A stretch of DNA of 64,000 bases from Alphaproteobacteria bacterium (GCA_018830285.1 JAHJSB010000006.1:38356-102355), one strand, 5' to 3'; shown: positions 9,197 to 18,472, counted from the stretch's first letter. Notes: a model not told the origin generated them from the letters alone. Translations and numbers: made by a program.

Positions 9197-10369
9197 ATGA
9201 AAAATCTGTCTGATATTAACCTGGTATCGCCATCGCGCCGCAACCTGATGAAACTTGCCAGCGTTGGCGCCCTGGGCGCGGCGGCCGGCCTTGCTGCCTG
9301 TTCGGAGGCCGCGAGCGCGGTCACCTCGACGCCCGCGACAACAGTTGCGATCGATCCCGACGCCATCGCGATCATGTCGTCTAATGAAAATCCGTTTGGT
9401 CCGTCGCCGAAAGCCATGGAAGCCATGCGTGCTGGCGTGGAGAACATCTATCGCTACGCACGTCCGCAAACGATGGCTTTTGCCGAGATGATCGCCAGGC
9501 GCGAAGGCGTGGCCCCCGAGCAAGTCCTGGTGACCAATGGGTCGAGCCCGATCCTCGCAGCGTTTGCTGACTATGTGCGCGTACAGGGCGGGGACCTTGT
9601 CACCTCGGCGCTGACCTATGAAGGTGTGCCACGAGTCGCGCAGAGTATCGGGACCAATGTCACCCAGGTGCCGCTGGCCTCCGACCTGGGTTTCGACATG
9701 GAAGCCATCGCCGCCGCGATCGGTCCGAACACATCCGGGGTCTATATCTGCAACCCGAACAATCCGACTGGCAAAGTGGTGCCGCCGGCTGTCCTGAAGG
9801 CGTTCGTTGAAGAGGCCTCTGCGAAAGTGCCGGTCTTCATCGATGAAGCCTATCTCGACATGTCGGACGATTACCCGGCGGGAGTGATGACGGAATTCGT
9901 CAAGGCGGGAAGGCCGGTGATCGTGGCGCGCACCTTCTCGAAGATCTATGCGATGGCCGGCCAGCGGCTCGGTTATGGCCTGATGCAGCCGGACATGGCG
10001 ATGACGATCCGCAAGACGGGCCGCCTGTCTGATGTGAACTATCTGGGCCTTGTCGGCGGCATGGCGGCGCTCGACGACACGGCGTATTATGAGGAGATGC
10101 GGGTCAAGACAGCCCGTGGCCGGGCCAAGCTGATCGCCATGGCGAAAGACCTTGGCCGCCCGATTGCGCCTGATCCGCAGGGTAGCTTCATCTACATGGA
10201 CGTCGGCATGCCCAACGGCGAGTTTGCAGCGAAAATGCTGGACAAGGGCGTCAGGGTTGTCGGTGCCCGCTGGTCGGAAAAGCCGGAATGGACGCGCATC
10301 TGTATTGGCCTCGACCATGAGATCGAGAAATGCCACGCCGCAGCGAAAGAAATCCTGACGTCGATCTGA
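9197..10369 (+). CDS. Tat-exported lipoprotein, PLP aminotransferase (HisC-like)
   Basis: The 390-residue fold-type I aminotransferase resembles histidinol-phosphate/aromatic aminotransferases: SSNENPFGPSPKA, YICNPNNPTG, FIDEAYLDM and the PLP-binding TFSKIYAMAGQRLGY with Lys249. The N terminus is unusual for this fold. It has a twin-arginine motif (SRRNLMK, residues 13-19), a hydrophobic run, and the lipobox LAAC at Cys35. This predicts export of the folded, cofactor-loaded enzyme by Tat and lipid anchoring. The substrate is unknown, and no his genes flank it. A cytoplasmic role from a downstream start is less likely because the signal is continuous with the first good ATG. Confidence 0.88.
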   Translation: MKNLSDINLVSPSRRNLMKLASVGALGAAAGLAACSEAASAVTSTPATTVAIDPDAIAIMSSNENPFGPSPKAMEAMRAGVENIYRYARPQTMAFAEMIARREGVAPEQVLVTNGSSPILAAFADYVRVQGGDLVTSALTYEGVPRVAQSIGTNVTQVPLASDLGFDMEAIAAAIGPNTSGVYICNPNNPTGKVVPPAVLKAFVEEASAKVPVFIDEAYLDMSDDYPAGVMTEFVKAGRPVIVARTFSKIYAMAGQRLGYGLMQPDMAMTIRKTGRLSDVNYLGLVGGMAALDDTAYYEEMRVKTARGRAKLIAMAKDLGRPIAPDPQGSFIYMDVGMPNGEFAAKMLDKGVRVVGARWSEKPEWTRICIGLDHEIEKCHAAAKEILTSI

Positions 10370-10373
10370 CCGG

Positions 10374-10393
10374 GGCGCCGCGAGAGCGGCGCC
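10374..10393 (+). terminator. Hairpin between convergent aminotransferase and degP
   Basis: A perfect 8-bp GC-rich stem (10374-10381 and 10386-10393) with a GAGA tetraloop is followed by TATTTCG on the plus strand. It abuts the degP stop codon and may serve both converging genes. The weak U-tract limits confidence. Confidence 0.5.
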
Positions 10394-11841
10394 TATTTCG
10401 TCAGCTCGATCGACAGGAACTGGTCGAACCATCCGGCATCACCCCGGCGTTTCACGCGCAGCAGCAGGGGCTGGTGCGGGGTCGTCATGGCCGTCGCCAC
10501 ACGAGAGACCGTGTCCGTGACCGTCGAAACCTTGGCAAAATTCACCTCGACGATGACATCGCCGCGGCTGAGCTTGCCGAATGCGCGGCCACGCGCGCTG
10601 ACACTGGTGACAACGACACCTTCGACATCTTTCGGAATGCCGAAGCGTCGGCGGATATCGTCGTCGATGCCCTGTAGTTCGGCGCCAAGGTCATTGCTGC
10701 TGGCGGGCATATCGGGCAGCGCGCTGGCACCCGCCGCATCATCATCGTCCTCAAGTTCGCCGAGGGTTACCGACACATTGCGCGCCTTGCCGTCTCGAAT
10801 GATTGACAGGGCCACCGTCTTGCCGATCGGGGCATCCGAGATCAGCCGCGTCATTTCGCGGACGCTGGCAATGGCCTTTCCGTCGAAGCTGAGCACGAGA
10901 TCGCCGACTTCCAGCTTCGCCTTGTCGGCCGGGCCGTCATCGGTGATGCGTGTCACGATGACGCCGCCCTTGCCCTTGGCCTTGTAGGCCTTGACCAGCG
11001 CGGCATCGGCGTCCTGCACGTTGACGCCCAGCCAGGACCGCCGCACCTTGCCGTGCTCCATCAGCTGCTTCGAGATCCGCTTCACCAGATTGGACGGAAC
11101 GGAGAAACCGATACCGACGGATCCGCCGGTGGGCGAGATGATCGCGGTATTGACGCCGACGACTTCGCCGCCGAGATTGAACAGAGGGCCGCCGGAATTG
11201 CCCCGGTTGATGGCCGCGTCGGTCTGGATGAAATCATCGGAGCGCCCGGAATTCAGGTCACGGTTGCGGGCCGAGATGATCCCGGCCGAGACGGATCCGC
11301 CAAACCCGAACGGGTTGCCGATAGCGATGACCCAGTCGCCGACTTCGGCATGGTCGCTGTCGGCCAGGTCGACAAAGGGCAGCGGCGTCCGGCTGTTCAC
11401 TTTCAGCACGGCAAGGTCGGTGTCGCGGTCGCGGCCGATCAGCGTGGCGTCGAGTACGCGGCCATCGGAGAAATTGATCTCGATCTCGTCGGCATTTTCG
11501 ATGACGTGATTGTTGGTTATGATGATTCCGTCGGGGCTGATCACGAAGCCCGATCCGAGCGATCCCTGGCGCTGGAAGCCATCCTCGTCGCGTCCGAAGA
11601 ACTCGTTGAAGCGTTCCATGGGCGAGCCTTCCGGAAAGGTCGGCAGGCCATTGGGCGCTATTGTCTGTTGCGTCGAGATATTCACGACAGCTGGCATCAG
11701 GCGCTTGGAGAGGTCGCGAAAGTTCTGCGGCTGCACTTTCTGGTCCAGGCCATCAAGGGGCCGCGACAGGCTGCCCTGGGCTGAAACAGGCAGGACAAAG
11801 GCGGCAATGAAGCCGAGGGCGGCGAGTGCCGGAATGCGCAT
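10393..11841 (-). CDS. degP: DegP/Do-family periplasmic serine protease
   Basis: The 482-residue product has a signal peptide (cleavage near VSAQG), a trypsin-like domain and two PDZ domains (about residues 270-360 and 395-475). The catalytic triad is visible: His112 (TNNHVI), Asp142 (DTDLAVLK) and Ser216 (GNSGGP). It degrades or chaperones misfolded envelope proteins. It is the last gene of a run hflK-hflC-DUF2065-degP, a conserved quality-control group in alphaproteobacteria. The gap to DUF2065 is 78 bp, so an independent promoter is possible. Confidence 0.95.
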   Translation of the reverse strand: MRIPALAALGFIAAFVLPVSAQGSLSRPLDGLDQKVQPQNFRDLSKRLMPAVVNISTQQTIAPNGLPTFPEGSPMERFNEFFGRDEDGFQRQGSLGSGFVISPDGIIITNNHVIENADEIEINFSDGRVLDATLIGRDRDTDLAVLKVNSRTPLPFVDLADSDHAEVGDWVIAIGNPFGFGGSVSAGIISARNRDLNSGRSDDFIQTDAAINRGNSGGPLFNLGGEVVGVNTAIISPTGGSVGIGFSVPSNLVKRISKQLMEHGKVRRSWLGVNVQDADAALVKAYKAKGKGGVIVTRITDDGPADKAKLEVGDLVLSFDGKAIASVREMTRLISDAPIGKTVALSIIRDGKARNVSVTLGELEDDDDAAGASALPDMPASSNDLGAELQGIDDDIRRRFGIPKDVEGVVVTSVSARGRAFGKLSRGDVIVEVNFAKVSTVTDTVSRVATAMTTPHQPLLLRVKRRGDAGWFDQFLSIELTK

Positions 11842-11919
11842 GAGGCAGGAGGCTCCTGAGAGTCGGATATTGTACGTAACGTGTTCAGTATGGCGCTTTG
11901 CGCCCTTGTTGCAACAGGT

Positions 11920-12120
11920 TCAGATGCCTCTGACTGCGAAGACAAGCAGCGCTGCGCCGACGACGGCTGATGCCAGCCCGGCAAAGGCCACATCGCGGCT
12001 GGACATTTCCGAGAGGCGTGCCGCCATGCGCCGCATGAAGTCGGGGGCGATCGCATAGATCGCCCCCTCCGCAAAGAACCAGATTCCGGCCGCAGCCAGT
12101 ATCAGATAGAGTTTCGACAC
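11920..12120 (-). CDS. DUF2065 small inner-membrane protein
   Basis: This is a 66-residue protein with two predicted membrane helices (about residues 5-24 and 45-63) joined by a short charged loop (RRMAARLSEMSSRD). Sequence and position, just after hflC, match the DUF2065/YjeT family that is often encoded beside hflKC. The function is unknown. It lies 12 bp downstream of hflC, so it is probably in the same operon. Confidence 0.85.
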   Translation of the reverse strand: MSKLYLILAAAGIWFFAEGAIYAIAPDFMRRMAARLSEMSSRDVAFAGLASAVVGAALLVFAVRGI

Positions 12121-12132
12121 GTACCTTGCGTC

Positions 12133-13029
12133 CTAGCGGCTGCCGCCATTGGCGCGGGCACTTTCGATGAACTCGTCGCAGATCCCGAGGTTTTTCGGGC
12201 TGACAATCACCTGTGTGCCTTCTTGAATGGCCTTGTCACATGCGATCAGGGCACGCTGGAACCGGAAGAATTCCGGGTCCTTGTTGTAGGCGTTTGCATA
12301 GACCTCGGTCGACTTGGCATCGCCTTCACCACGGATGGTCTGGCCCTGCTCACGGGCCTGGGCCTCGATCACCGTTTTTTCACGGCTGGCCTGGGCGCGG
12401 ATCAGGCGAGCCTTCTCCTCACCTTCGGCGCGGATGCGCTGGGCTTCCTGCAGACGGGCCGACTGCATCCGGCTGTAAACGCCCTGGGCGACTTCCTGAG
12501 GCAGGTCAGCCTGACGGATGCGGACGTCGATAATGTCGATGCCATCATCGGACAGCTGCTCGTTCACCTTGATCCGGATCCGGTCCATCAGCTGTGAGCG
12601 CTGGCCGGAAATGATTTCCGGCACGGGCACGTCGCCAAGGGCTTCGCGAATGGTCGAATTGGTGATCTGGTTGAGCTGCCGCGCGGCTGCCGTCTCGGTG
12701 CGGAAACGCTGGTAGAATTTCAGCGGGTCCTTGATGCGCCAGCGCACGAAGGCATCGACTGAAAGCCGGCGCTGGTCCGATGCCAGCACTTCGATGTTCT
12801 CGATATCAAGCCCAATGTTCTTCTTGTCGAGTTTCTCAACCTGCTGGAACAGCGGGATCTTGAAATAGAGCCCGGCCTGGTCCTGGCCCGGTGCGTTATA
12901 CACCTGCTTGGGTTCTCCGACCTGAAGCATCAGGGCCTGTTCGTCCTGACGGACGACAAAAAACGAATTCATCATGACCAGCAGGAAGATGCCGGTGACG
13001 ACGATGATGAGCCATCCAAATGCACGCAT
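12133..13029 (-). CDS. hflC: HflC subunit, FtsH protease modulator
   Basis: The 298-residue SPFH/Band 7 protein has one N-terminal membrane helix (FGWLIIVVTGIFLLVMMNSFFVV) and a long coiled-coil region (QEAQRIRAEGEEKARLIRAQASREK). With HflK it forms the large cage around FtsH and tunes membrane-protein degradation. Its start overlaps the hflK stop by one base (TAATG at 13027-13031), so the two are translationally coupled. The length is close to that of other alphaproteobacterial HflC. Confidence 0.95.
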   Translation of the reverse strand: MRAFGWLIIVVTGIFLLVMMNSFFVVRQDEQALMLQVGEPKQVYNAPGQDQAGLYFKIPLFQQVEKLDKKNIGLDIENIEVLASDQRRLSVDAFVRWRIKDPLKFYQRFRTETAAARQLNQITNSTIREALGDVPVPEIISGQRSQLMDRIRIKVNEQLSDDGIDIIDVRIRQADLPQEVAQGVYSRMQSARLQEAQRIRAEGEEKARLIRAQASREKTVIEAQAREQGQTIRGEGDAKSTEVYANAYNKDPEFFRFQRALIACDKAIQEGTQVIVSPKNLGICDEFIESARANGGSR

Positions 13030-14156
13030 TATTCTTGCCCTCCGCGGGGTTTAGGCTGGGTTCGTTCCAGCGGCAGGTAGGGAACAGCGCCGGACTCCTG
13101 ATCCATGATCAGCTTGTCGGAGCGTTCAAGGACCCGTTCCATGGTTTCAAGATACATGCGTTCCCGCGTGACGCGGGGCGCCTTGCGGTATTGCTCGTAG
13201 ATCTGTTCGAAGCGGGAGGCTTCACCCTGTGCGTCGGCAAGGACCTGATCGCGATAGGCTTCAGATTCCTGAAGGATGCGCTGGCCCGTACCACGGGCTT
13301 GCGGGACAACCTCATTGGCGAACTGGGTCGCCTGGTTGATGTTCGTCTCGGCGTCCTGTTCGGCGACGTTCACGTCGTTGAACGCTTCGATCACCTGCTG
13401 GGGCGGATCAGACCGGTCAATCGTCACGGCGAGAATCTGGATGCCGGCGCGATAGTCATTCAGCAGGGCCTGGACCTGTTTGGCCACTTCCTGCTGCACC
13501 ACGTCACGTTCCGTTGTGATAACGGCTTGCAGACTTGTCTTGCCGACGACTTCGCGCATCACCGATTCGGCGACCTGCTCGACAGCCTCGGAGGGCTGCT
13601 TGACGTTGAGAATGAAGTTTTCCGGATGTTCGGAGTCCACTTTCCAGAAGACCGAGAACTGGATGTCCACGATATTCTCGTCCTTAGTCAGCATCAGGCT
13701 CTCTTCGAGATTCTTGCCGATCCGGGTTTCCTTGCGGTTCTCGACTTCCACCAGGGCGTGCTCTTCGATCGGAGCGGGCAGGTGGAAATGCAGGCCGGGC
13801 CCGAAATTCGTCTGCCATTTCCCGAAGCGGAAAACGGCAGCCTGCTGCGTCGGATCGACCATGACTACACTGGTCGAGAGCCAGCCCAGCACGGCGATAC
13901 CGATGAGAACAACGAAGCCGAGCGGGCCGAAATTCGGCCCACCGCCGCCGCCGCGACCTCCGCCGCCACCACCACCACCGGAGCGCTTGCGAAACCGCTC
14001 CTGCATGCGCTTCATTTGCTGCTCAAGGTCGCCGCCGCCATTGCCACTGGAGCCGCCGCCGGGGCGCGTCCAGGGCGAGCCAGCTTCCTTGCCGGGCTCA
14101 TCGTCTGATCCGCCGCCCCATGGGCCGCTGGATTTTGTCTTGTCATCCCAGGGCAT
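13029..14156 (-). CDS. hflK: HflK subunit, FtsH protease modulator
   Basis: This is a 375-residue SPFH protein. The N-terminal cytoplasmic tail is Gly/Pro-rich (MPWDDKTKSSGPWGGG and a Gly-Arg run near residue 65), as is typical of HflK. A membrane segment at about residues 78-97 (LGFVVLIGIAVLGWLSTSVV), the Band 7 domain and a coiled coil follow. It is the first gene of the hflK-hflC-DUF2065-degP group and is divergent from mrp. Confidence 0.95.
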   Translation of the reverse strand: MPWDDKTKSSGPWGGGSDDEPGKEAGSPWTRPGGGSSGNGGGDLEQQMKRMQERFRKRSGGGGGGGGRGGGGGPNFGPLGFVVLIGIAVLGWLSTSVVMVDPTQQAAVFRFGKWQTNFGPGLHFHLPAPIEEHALVEVENRKETRIGKNLEESLMLTKDENIVDIQFSVFWKVDSEHPENFILNVKQPSEAVEQVAESVMREVVGKTSLQAVITTERDVVQQEVAKQVQALLNDYRAGIQILAVTIDRSDPPQQVIEAFNDVNVAEQDAETNINQATQFANEVVPQARGTGQRILQESEAYRDQVLADAQGEASRFEQIYEQYRKAPRVTRERMYLETMERVLERSDKLIMDQESGAVPYLPLERTQPKPRGGQE

Positions 14157-14252
14157 AGCCCCTCCTGTTTTGGTTTATAGGCTTCTATATAGGTTCTTGC
14201 GTGATATGTGCATGCCTCATTCACGGCTTCAAGGACGCAGGGATCATATCAG

Positions 14253-15395
14253 GTGTTTGGTTCGAAGGAAAAATCCCACCGGAAACTGGCCCGGCAGGTC
14301 CGGAAAGCGCTCGGCGCGCCGGATTGGCTGGAGTCGGTTGACGTGGATGATACGGGCCGGGTCATCCTCGTGCTGCTGGCCGATCCAGCCGATACGGCGG
14401 GGGCTGAGGCGCGCCGTATCGAAGCAGAAGGGCGGGCGGAACTGGTCGCTGGCGTCAATGCCGTGACGAGTATTCTCACCGCGCAGAAGGCGCCTGCTGA
14501 ATTAAAGCTGGAACCGGCCCCGCGCCGTGTGTCCAAGGGCGCGCGCCTTTCGGATGAGGCGATGCAGCAGGGCGCGCCGAATCAGGTGTCCGGTATCCCG
14601 CCCATTCCGGGCATTGCCCGCATCCTGGTGGTGGCGAGCGCCAAGGGTGGGGTCGGCAAGTCGACTATAGCCGTGAACCTCGCTGCCGCTATGGCCAAAG
14701 CGGGTATGAAAGTCGGCCTGCTTGATGCCGATGTGTACGGGCCGTCGATCCCGACCATGCTGGGAATGCAGGATGCGCAACCGGGAACTGCGGAGTCGAA
14801 AAAACTGGTTCCGGTTAACGCGCATGGCATGAAGACGCTGTCGATCGGCTACCTGTCAGACCCGGACGCGCCAATGATCTGGCGCGGACCGATTGTCATG
14901 TCGGCAATCACGCAAATGTTGAATGATGCCGAATGGGGTGAACTGGACGTTCTTGTCATCGATACACCGCCCGGCACCGGCGACGCCCAGCTGGCGATCG
15001 CACAGCGCGTGCCGGTGACCGCCGCAATCATCGTGACCACGCCGCAGGAAGTCGCGCTGGCTGATGTGCGGCGCGGCGCGGCCATGTTCACCAAGACGGC
15101 CGTACCGGTCCTCGGCATTGTCGAGACGATGAGCTGGTTCGAGGATCCAGCAGGCAATCGACACTTCCTGATGGGCGAGGGCGGCGGTGCGGCGACGGCG
15201 CAGTCGCTGGGCCTGCCATTGCTCGGCCAGATTCCCATGCTGCAGGCTATTCGTGAGGGCGGCGACACCGGGGTACCTGCGGCGCTCATCGATGGTGAGC
15301 CCGCCCGCATCTTCCACGCGCTGGCGCGCACCGTGGCCATTGGCCTCGATACGCTTGAGTCCAAGCCTGCACCCGAGATTGTCTTCGAGGACTGA
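14253..15395 (+). CDS. mrp: Mrp/ApbC-type iron-sulfur carrier ATPase
   Basis: The 380-residue product has an N-terminal MIP18-like (DUF59) region, about residues 1-85, and a C-terminal ParA/MinD-type ATPase. The deviant Walker A (AKGGVGKST) is near residues 130-138, and VIDTPPGTGDAQL is the switch/Walker B region. Family members deliver Fe-S clusters and usually bind one at a dimer-bridging CxxC after the NMSxF motif. Here that segment reads ETMSWFEDPAGNRHF with no cysteine pair, so cluster binding may differ. The start is uncertain: GTG 14253 (VFGSKEK) is preferred over GTG 14208. Confidence 0.9.
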   Translation: MFGSKEKSHRKLARQVRKALGAPDWLESVDVDDTGRVILVLLADPADTAGAEARRIEAEGRAELVAGVNAVTSILTAQKAPAELKLEPAPRRVSKGARLSDEAMQQGAPNQVSGIPPIPGIARILVVASAKGGVGKSTIAVNLAAAMAKAGMKVGLLDADVYGPSIPTMLGMQDAQPGTAESKKLVPVNAHGMKTLSIGYLSDPDAPMIWRGPIVMSAITQMLNDAEWGELDVLVIDTPPGTGDAQLAIAQRVPVTAAIIVTTPQEVALADVRRGAAMFTKTAVPVLGIVETMSWFEDPAGNRHFLMGEGGGAATAQSLGLPLLGQIPMLQAIREGGDTGVPAALIDGEPARIFHALARTVAIGLDTLESKPAPEIVFED

Positions 15396-15400
15396 CGCCG

Positions 15401-16309
15401 TCAGGCGTTGAAGTTCAGCGTGAGGCCCGGCTCCGGCCAGCGGCACTTGATCAGCTGGCCCGTGCTCGACAGGGTCAGGTAGGCGTCCATCATGTCGTCC
15501 CCGCCAAATGCGATGTTCGTGACCAGCATGTCCGGGAAGGCCGTGTGGCTGAAGTCGCCCTGCGGCGTGATCGTTGTGATGCCGCCATTCAGGATTGTGG
15601 CGACGCAGACATTTCCCGCAGCGGTCATGGCGAGACTGTCAAAATATTGCAGGCCCGGCATCGTGGCGACGACACGGCCGCCATTGAAGGGCGATGCGGG
15701 CTTGATCTCGCCGGGGGAGGCCAGGTCGAAGGCCCACATCCGGCCGGTCATCGTGTCAGCCATGAAGACCGTCTGTTCGTCAGGCGACAGGCCGACGCCA
15801 TTGGGCGAGGAGTAGTGGAAGTCGAGCTCTTTCGCCTCGGACGCGCCGTTGGCGAGGAAGAACAGGCCGCCGAAATCGCGGTGGCGCGAATAGGTCTTGC
15901 CGTGGTCGGTGAAATAGAGGTTCCCGGACTTGTCGAAAACAAGGTCGTTGGGGCCTTTCAGCGGATGGCCATCGACCGTGTCGAGCACGCGCTCGACCTT
16001 GCCGGTTGAGAGATCGATGCGCTCGATCCGCCCGCCGGAATAGTCATCCGGGCAATTGCCGGGGATCAGGAGACCCTCGACCTCGTGATAGAGGAACCCG
16101 CCATTGTTGCAGCACCAGAGGGCGCCGTCCGGCCCGATGGCGAGGCCGTTGGGGCCACCGCCGGGGGTCGCGACGAGTTCGGATTTTCCGTCGGCCCAAT
16201 GGCGTGAGATAGCGCCCTTCTGGATTTCGACGATAATGATGCTGCCGTCGGACATGACGACGGGGCCTTCGGGAAAGCCGAGTCCGCTGGCCAAGAGTTC
16301 GAAATCCAT
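15401..16309 (-). CDS. SMP-30/gluconolactonase-family lactone hydrolase
   Basis: The 302-residue six-bladed beta-propeller belongs to the SMP-30/gluconolaconase/LRE-like family. Typical features are FPEGPVVMSDGSIIIVEIQKG, GGPNGLAIGPDGALWCCNNGG, the metal-binding Asn/Asp in LKGPNDLVFDKSGNLYFTDHG, and SPNGVGLSPDEQTVFMADT. Members hydrolyse sugar or other lactones using a divalent metal; the substrate here is unknown. The ATG at 16309 lies 7 nt after AAGGAGG and is preferred over the ATG at 16315, which abuts that site. It is convergent with mrp (5-bp gap). Confidence 0.88.
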   Translation of the reverse strand: MDFELLASGLGFPEGPVVMSDGSIIIVEIQKGAISRHWADGKSELVATPGGGPNGLAIGPDGALWCCNNGGFLYHEVEGLLIPGNCPDDYSGGRIERIDLSTGKVERVLDTVDGHPLKGPNDLVFDKSGNLYFTDHGKTYSRHRDFGGLFFLANGASEAKELDFHYSSPNGVGLSPDEQTVFMADTMTGRMWAFDLASPGEIKPASPFNGGRVVATMPGLQYFDSLAMTAAGNVCVATILNGGITTITPQGDFSHTAFPDMLVTNIAFGGDDMMDAYLTLSSTGQLIKCRWPEPGLTLNFNA

Positions 16310-16422
16310 GCGCATTCCTCCTTGTTTTGGAGGCACACTAAGTGCGGCGCAGGGCACCCGCAACGGGTTCCGCGAGGGGAGCGATAGGGGGTGGCGAGGG
16401 TGTGGGAAGGGGGTGGCGCGTA

Positions 16423-16971
16423 TCAGGCGTCGGTGTTGGCCGGGCTGGAAGCATGGACCCGTTCGAGCTTGCGGATGGTGAAGGCATGGTCGTTGCCTTC
16501 GCTGATCTCGAAATGCTCGGTTGTCTCTTCGTGCCATTCGGTGTCGGCGAGCACCGGGAAATGGGCGTCGCCGTCCGGTGCCGCATCGACATCGGTGACA
16601 TAGACCCTGTCGGCCAGTGGCAGGGCGAGCTTGTAGATCGCTTCGCCGCCGATCACGAAGACTTCGCGCTTGCCTTCGCGGGCTGCGATGGCCTTGGCCG
16701 CGTTCACGGCAGGCGAAAAGCTGGAATAGACCCGCGCGCCAGGCGCGTCATAGGTCCAGTCGCGGGTCATGACGATATTCGCGCGGTCGGGCAGCGGGCG
16801 CCGTGGCAGGCTTTCCCAGGTCTTGCGGCCCATGATGATCGGATTACCCAGCGTGACTTTCTTGAAAAACATCAGGTCGCTCTTCAGGCGCCACGGCAAT
16901 TGCCCGGCGACCCCAATGACATTGTTGCGGCCACGGGCCACGATGAGGCTGAGTTTTACATCGTTATACAT
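16423..16971 (-). CDS. folA: Dihydrofolate reductase
   Basis: The 182-residue enzyme reduces dihydrofolate to tetrahydrofolate with NADPH. Signature elements are LIVARGRNNVIGVAGQLPWRLKSDLMFFKK, PIIMGRKTWESLP, and VIGGEAIYKLALPLADRVYVT. The acidic active-site residue is in the SDLMFFKK helix. It is slightly longer than the E. coli enzyme. In many alphaproteobacteria folA is next to thyA; here thyA lies 3.6 kb away on the same strand with three unrelated genes between. Confidence 0.95.
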   Translation of the reverse strand: MYNDVKLSLIVARGRNNVIGVAGQLPWRLKSDLMFFKKVTLGNPIIMGRKTWESLPRRPLPDRANIVMTRDWTYDAPGARVYSSFSPAVNAAKAIAAREGKREVFVIGGEAIYKLALPLADRVYVTDVDAAPDGDAHFPVLADTEWHEETTEHFEISEGNDHAFTIRKLERVHASSPANTDA

Positions 16972-17115
16972 AATCGGGGGCGTGACCCTTCTGGAAGTTC
17001 GTGAATGCGGGGCGTTTTCTGCCTGGCTTTGTTAAGCATGTGGAACAATTGTTTTGGGGTCGAAGCAACCGGATTTGTCAGCTATGCGTGACGAACCGCA
17101 GCATGGGGCTCAAGC

Positions 17116-17781
17116 GTGATCAGTTCATTTATGTTAATAATTACCAACGGTAATCCGGGTCAGTTCATTCAGGTCGTAGTTGCGTTAGCGCTGACATTCA
17201 CTGCGATCTATTTGCTCAAGGGCCGCGCATGGGCCTTGATGTATGTCGCTTTGATACCTTTCCTGAACTGGTCGTTCGGCGTGATTCCGGAATTCCAGAT
17301 TGTCGAGAAAAGCGCGACCTGGACTCAGGGAATTTCACTGCACCCGATGACAATGGTGACCGGCATGGTGTTCGTGATCCGCGATTTCGTACAACGCGAG
17401 ATGGGCCACCGCGTGCTGGCGGTCATGGCGATGGCCGTGGCATGGTCCTTCTATTATGCATGGCCGGTCATCGCGCTGGCGAGCGGCATTGCCTTCGCGA
17501 TTTCCGAAGGCGTCGACTGGCTGATGTTCACGTTCACGAAATACCGGCTGTCAACGCGGATCCTGTTGTCGAGCGCGCTGGCGGCGCCGGTGGACACGAC
17601 CGTGTTCCTTTACGGCGCCGACCTCGCCAAGCAGATCGAGTTCGGGGCCGAGCCGGGCAATTCGCTGCATGTCGCCAACTGGGTCGTGTTCGTGATTGGC
17701 AAGATGGTGGGCGCCGTGATTGTGTCGGCGATCATTCGGCGACGGGAAGACCTCGGCCTGGTTGACCCGGCCGAGGCCTGA
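17116..17781 (+). CDS. VUT-family (DUF165/YhhQ-like) membrane transporter
   Basis: The 221-residue integral membrane protein has about six hydrophobic segments. The characteristic VUT-family motif VIRDFVQREMGHR is near residue 90, with conserved acidic positions in AISEGVDWLMF. Characterised relatives (YhhQ) import queuosine precursors such as preQ0; I see no queuosine genes or preQ1 riboswitch nearby, so the substrate is open. The start could be GTG 17116 or ATG 17131; neither has a strong ribosome-binding site. It is convergent with aqpZ (4-bp gap). Confidence 0.8.
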   Translation: MISSFMLIITNGNPGQFIQVVVALALTFTAIYLLKGRAWALMYVALIPFLNWSFGVIPEFQIVEKSATWTQGISLHPMTMVTGMVFVIRDFVQREMGHRVLAVMAMAVAWSFYYAWPVIALASGIAFAISEGVDWLMFTFTKYRLSTRILLSSALAAPVDTTVFLYGADLAKQIEFGAEPGNSLHVANWVVFVIGKMVGAVIVSAIIRRREDLGLVDPAEA

Positions 17782-17785
17782 ACCG

Positions 17786-18472
17786 TCAGGCGGCCTCCTG
17801 GTCGAGAAGGCCCATCCGGCATTTCATGCCTGCGAGGCCTGCGCCAACGAGGGGGGCGACGAGGAACAGCCAGAGCTGTGACATCGCGTGGCCGCCGACA
17901 AACAGCGCCGGACCGAAGCTGCGCGCCGGATTGACCGACACGCCGGTCACCTGGATGCCAACGATGTGGATCGCCGTCAGCGTCAGGCCGATCGACAGGC
18001 CCGCCATGGCGGTCGGGGCACCTGTTTGCGTCGAACCGAGGATCACGACCAGGAACAGGAAGGTCGCAACGATCTCGAAGACGATCGCGGCTGTCAGGGT
18101 GTATTCGCCGAGATAGCCCGGACCCCAGCCGTTCTGGCCAAGCCCGTTGATGGCGACATCATAGTCTGCCTTGCCGCTGGCAATGAGAAAGAGAATGCCG
18201 GCGCCAATCGTGGCCCCGACGAACTGGGCGACCCAATAGGTCAGCATGGTCTTGCCGTCCATGCGACCGGCAATGAAGGCGCCGAAGCTGACGGCCGGGT
18301 TGACGTGGCAGCCCGAAATCGGACCGATGCCATAGGCCATGGCCACGATCGCGAGGCCAAAGGCGAAAGCGATGCCGAGTTGTCCGACCTGCTCTCCGGC
18401 AAGGACGGCGGCACCACAGCCGAACAGGACGAGGGTGAGTGTGCCGACAAGCTCGGCGGCGAAAACTTTCAT
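17786..18472 (-). CDS. aqpZ: Aquaporin Z
   Basis: The 228-residue MIP-family channel has six membrane segments and two half-helices carrying the NPA motifs (GCHVNPAVSFG and GVSVNPARSFGP). The Arg after the second NPA and the His in the fifth helix region (HIVGIQVTG) match the narrow selectivity filter of water-specific aquaporins. The length fits AqpZ. It is divergent from the zinc receptor gene, sharing a 141-bp intergenic region. Confidence 0.93.
   Translation of the reverse strand: MKVFAAELVGTLTLVLFGCGAAVLAGEQVGQLGIAFAFGLAIVAMAYGIGPISGCHVNPAVSFGAFIAGRMDGKTMLTYWVAQFVGATIGAGILFLIASGKADYDVAINGLGQNGWGPGYLGEYTLTAAIVFEIVATFLFLVVILGSTQTGAPTAMAGLSIGLTLTAIHIVGIQVTGVSVNPARSFGPALFVGGHAMSQLWLFLVAPLVGAGLAGMKCRMGLLDQEAA

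Noticed and set aside
9011..10432. A 473-codon minus-strand frame opposite the aminotransferase
   Set aside because: It is antisense to a clear PLP enzyme, Arg/His-rich, and has no recognisable motif.
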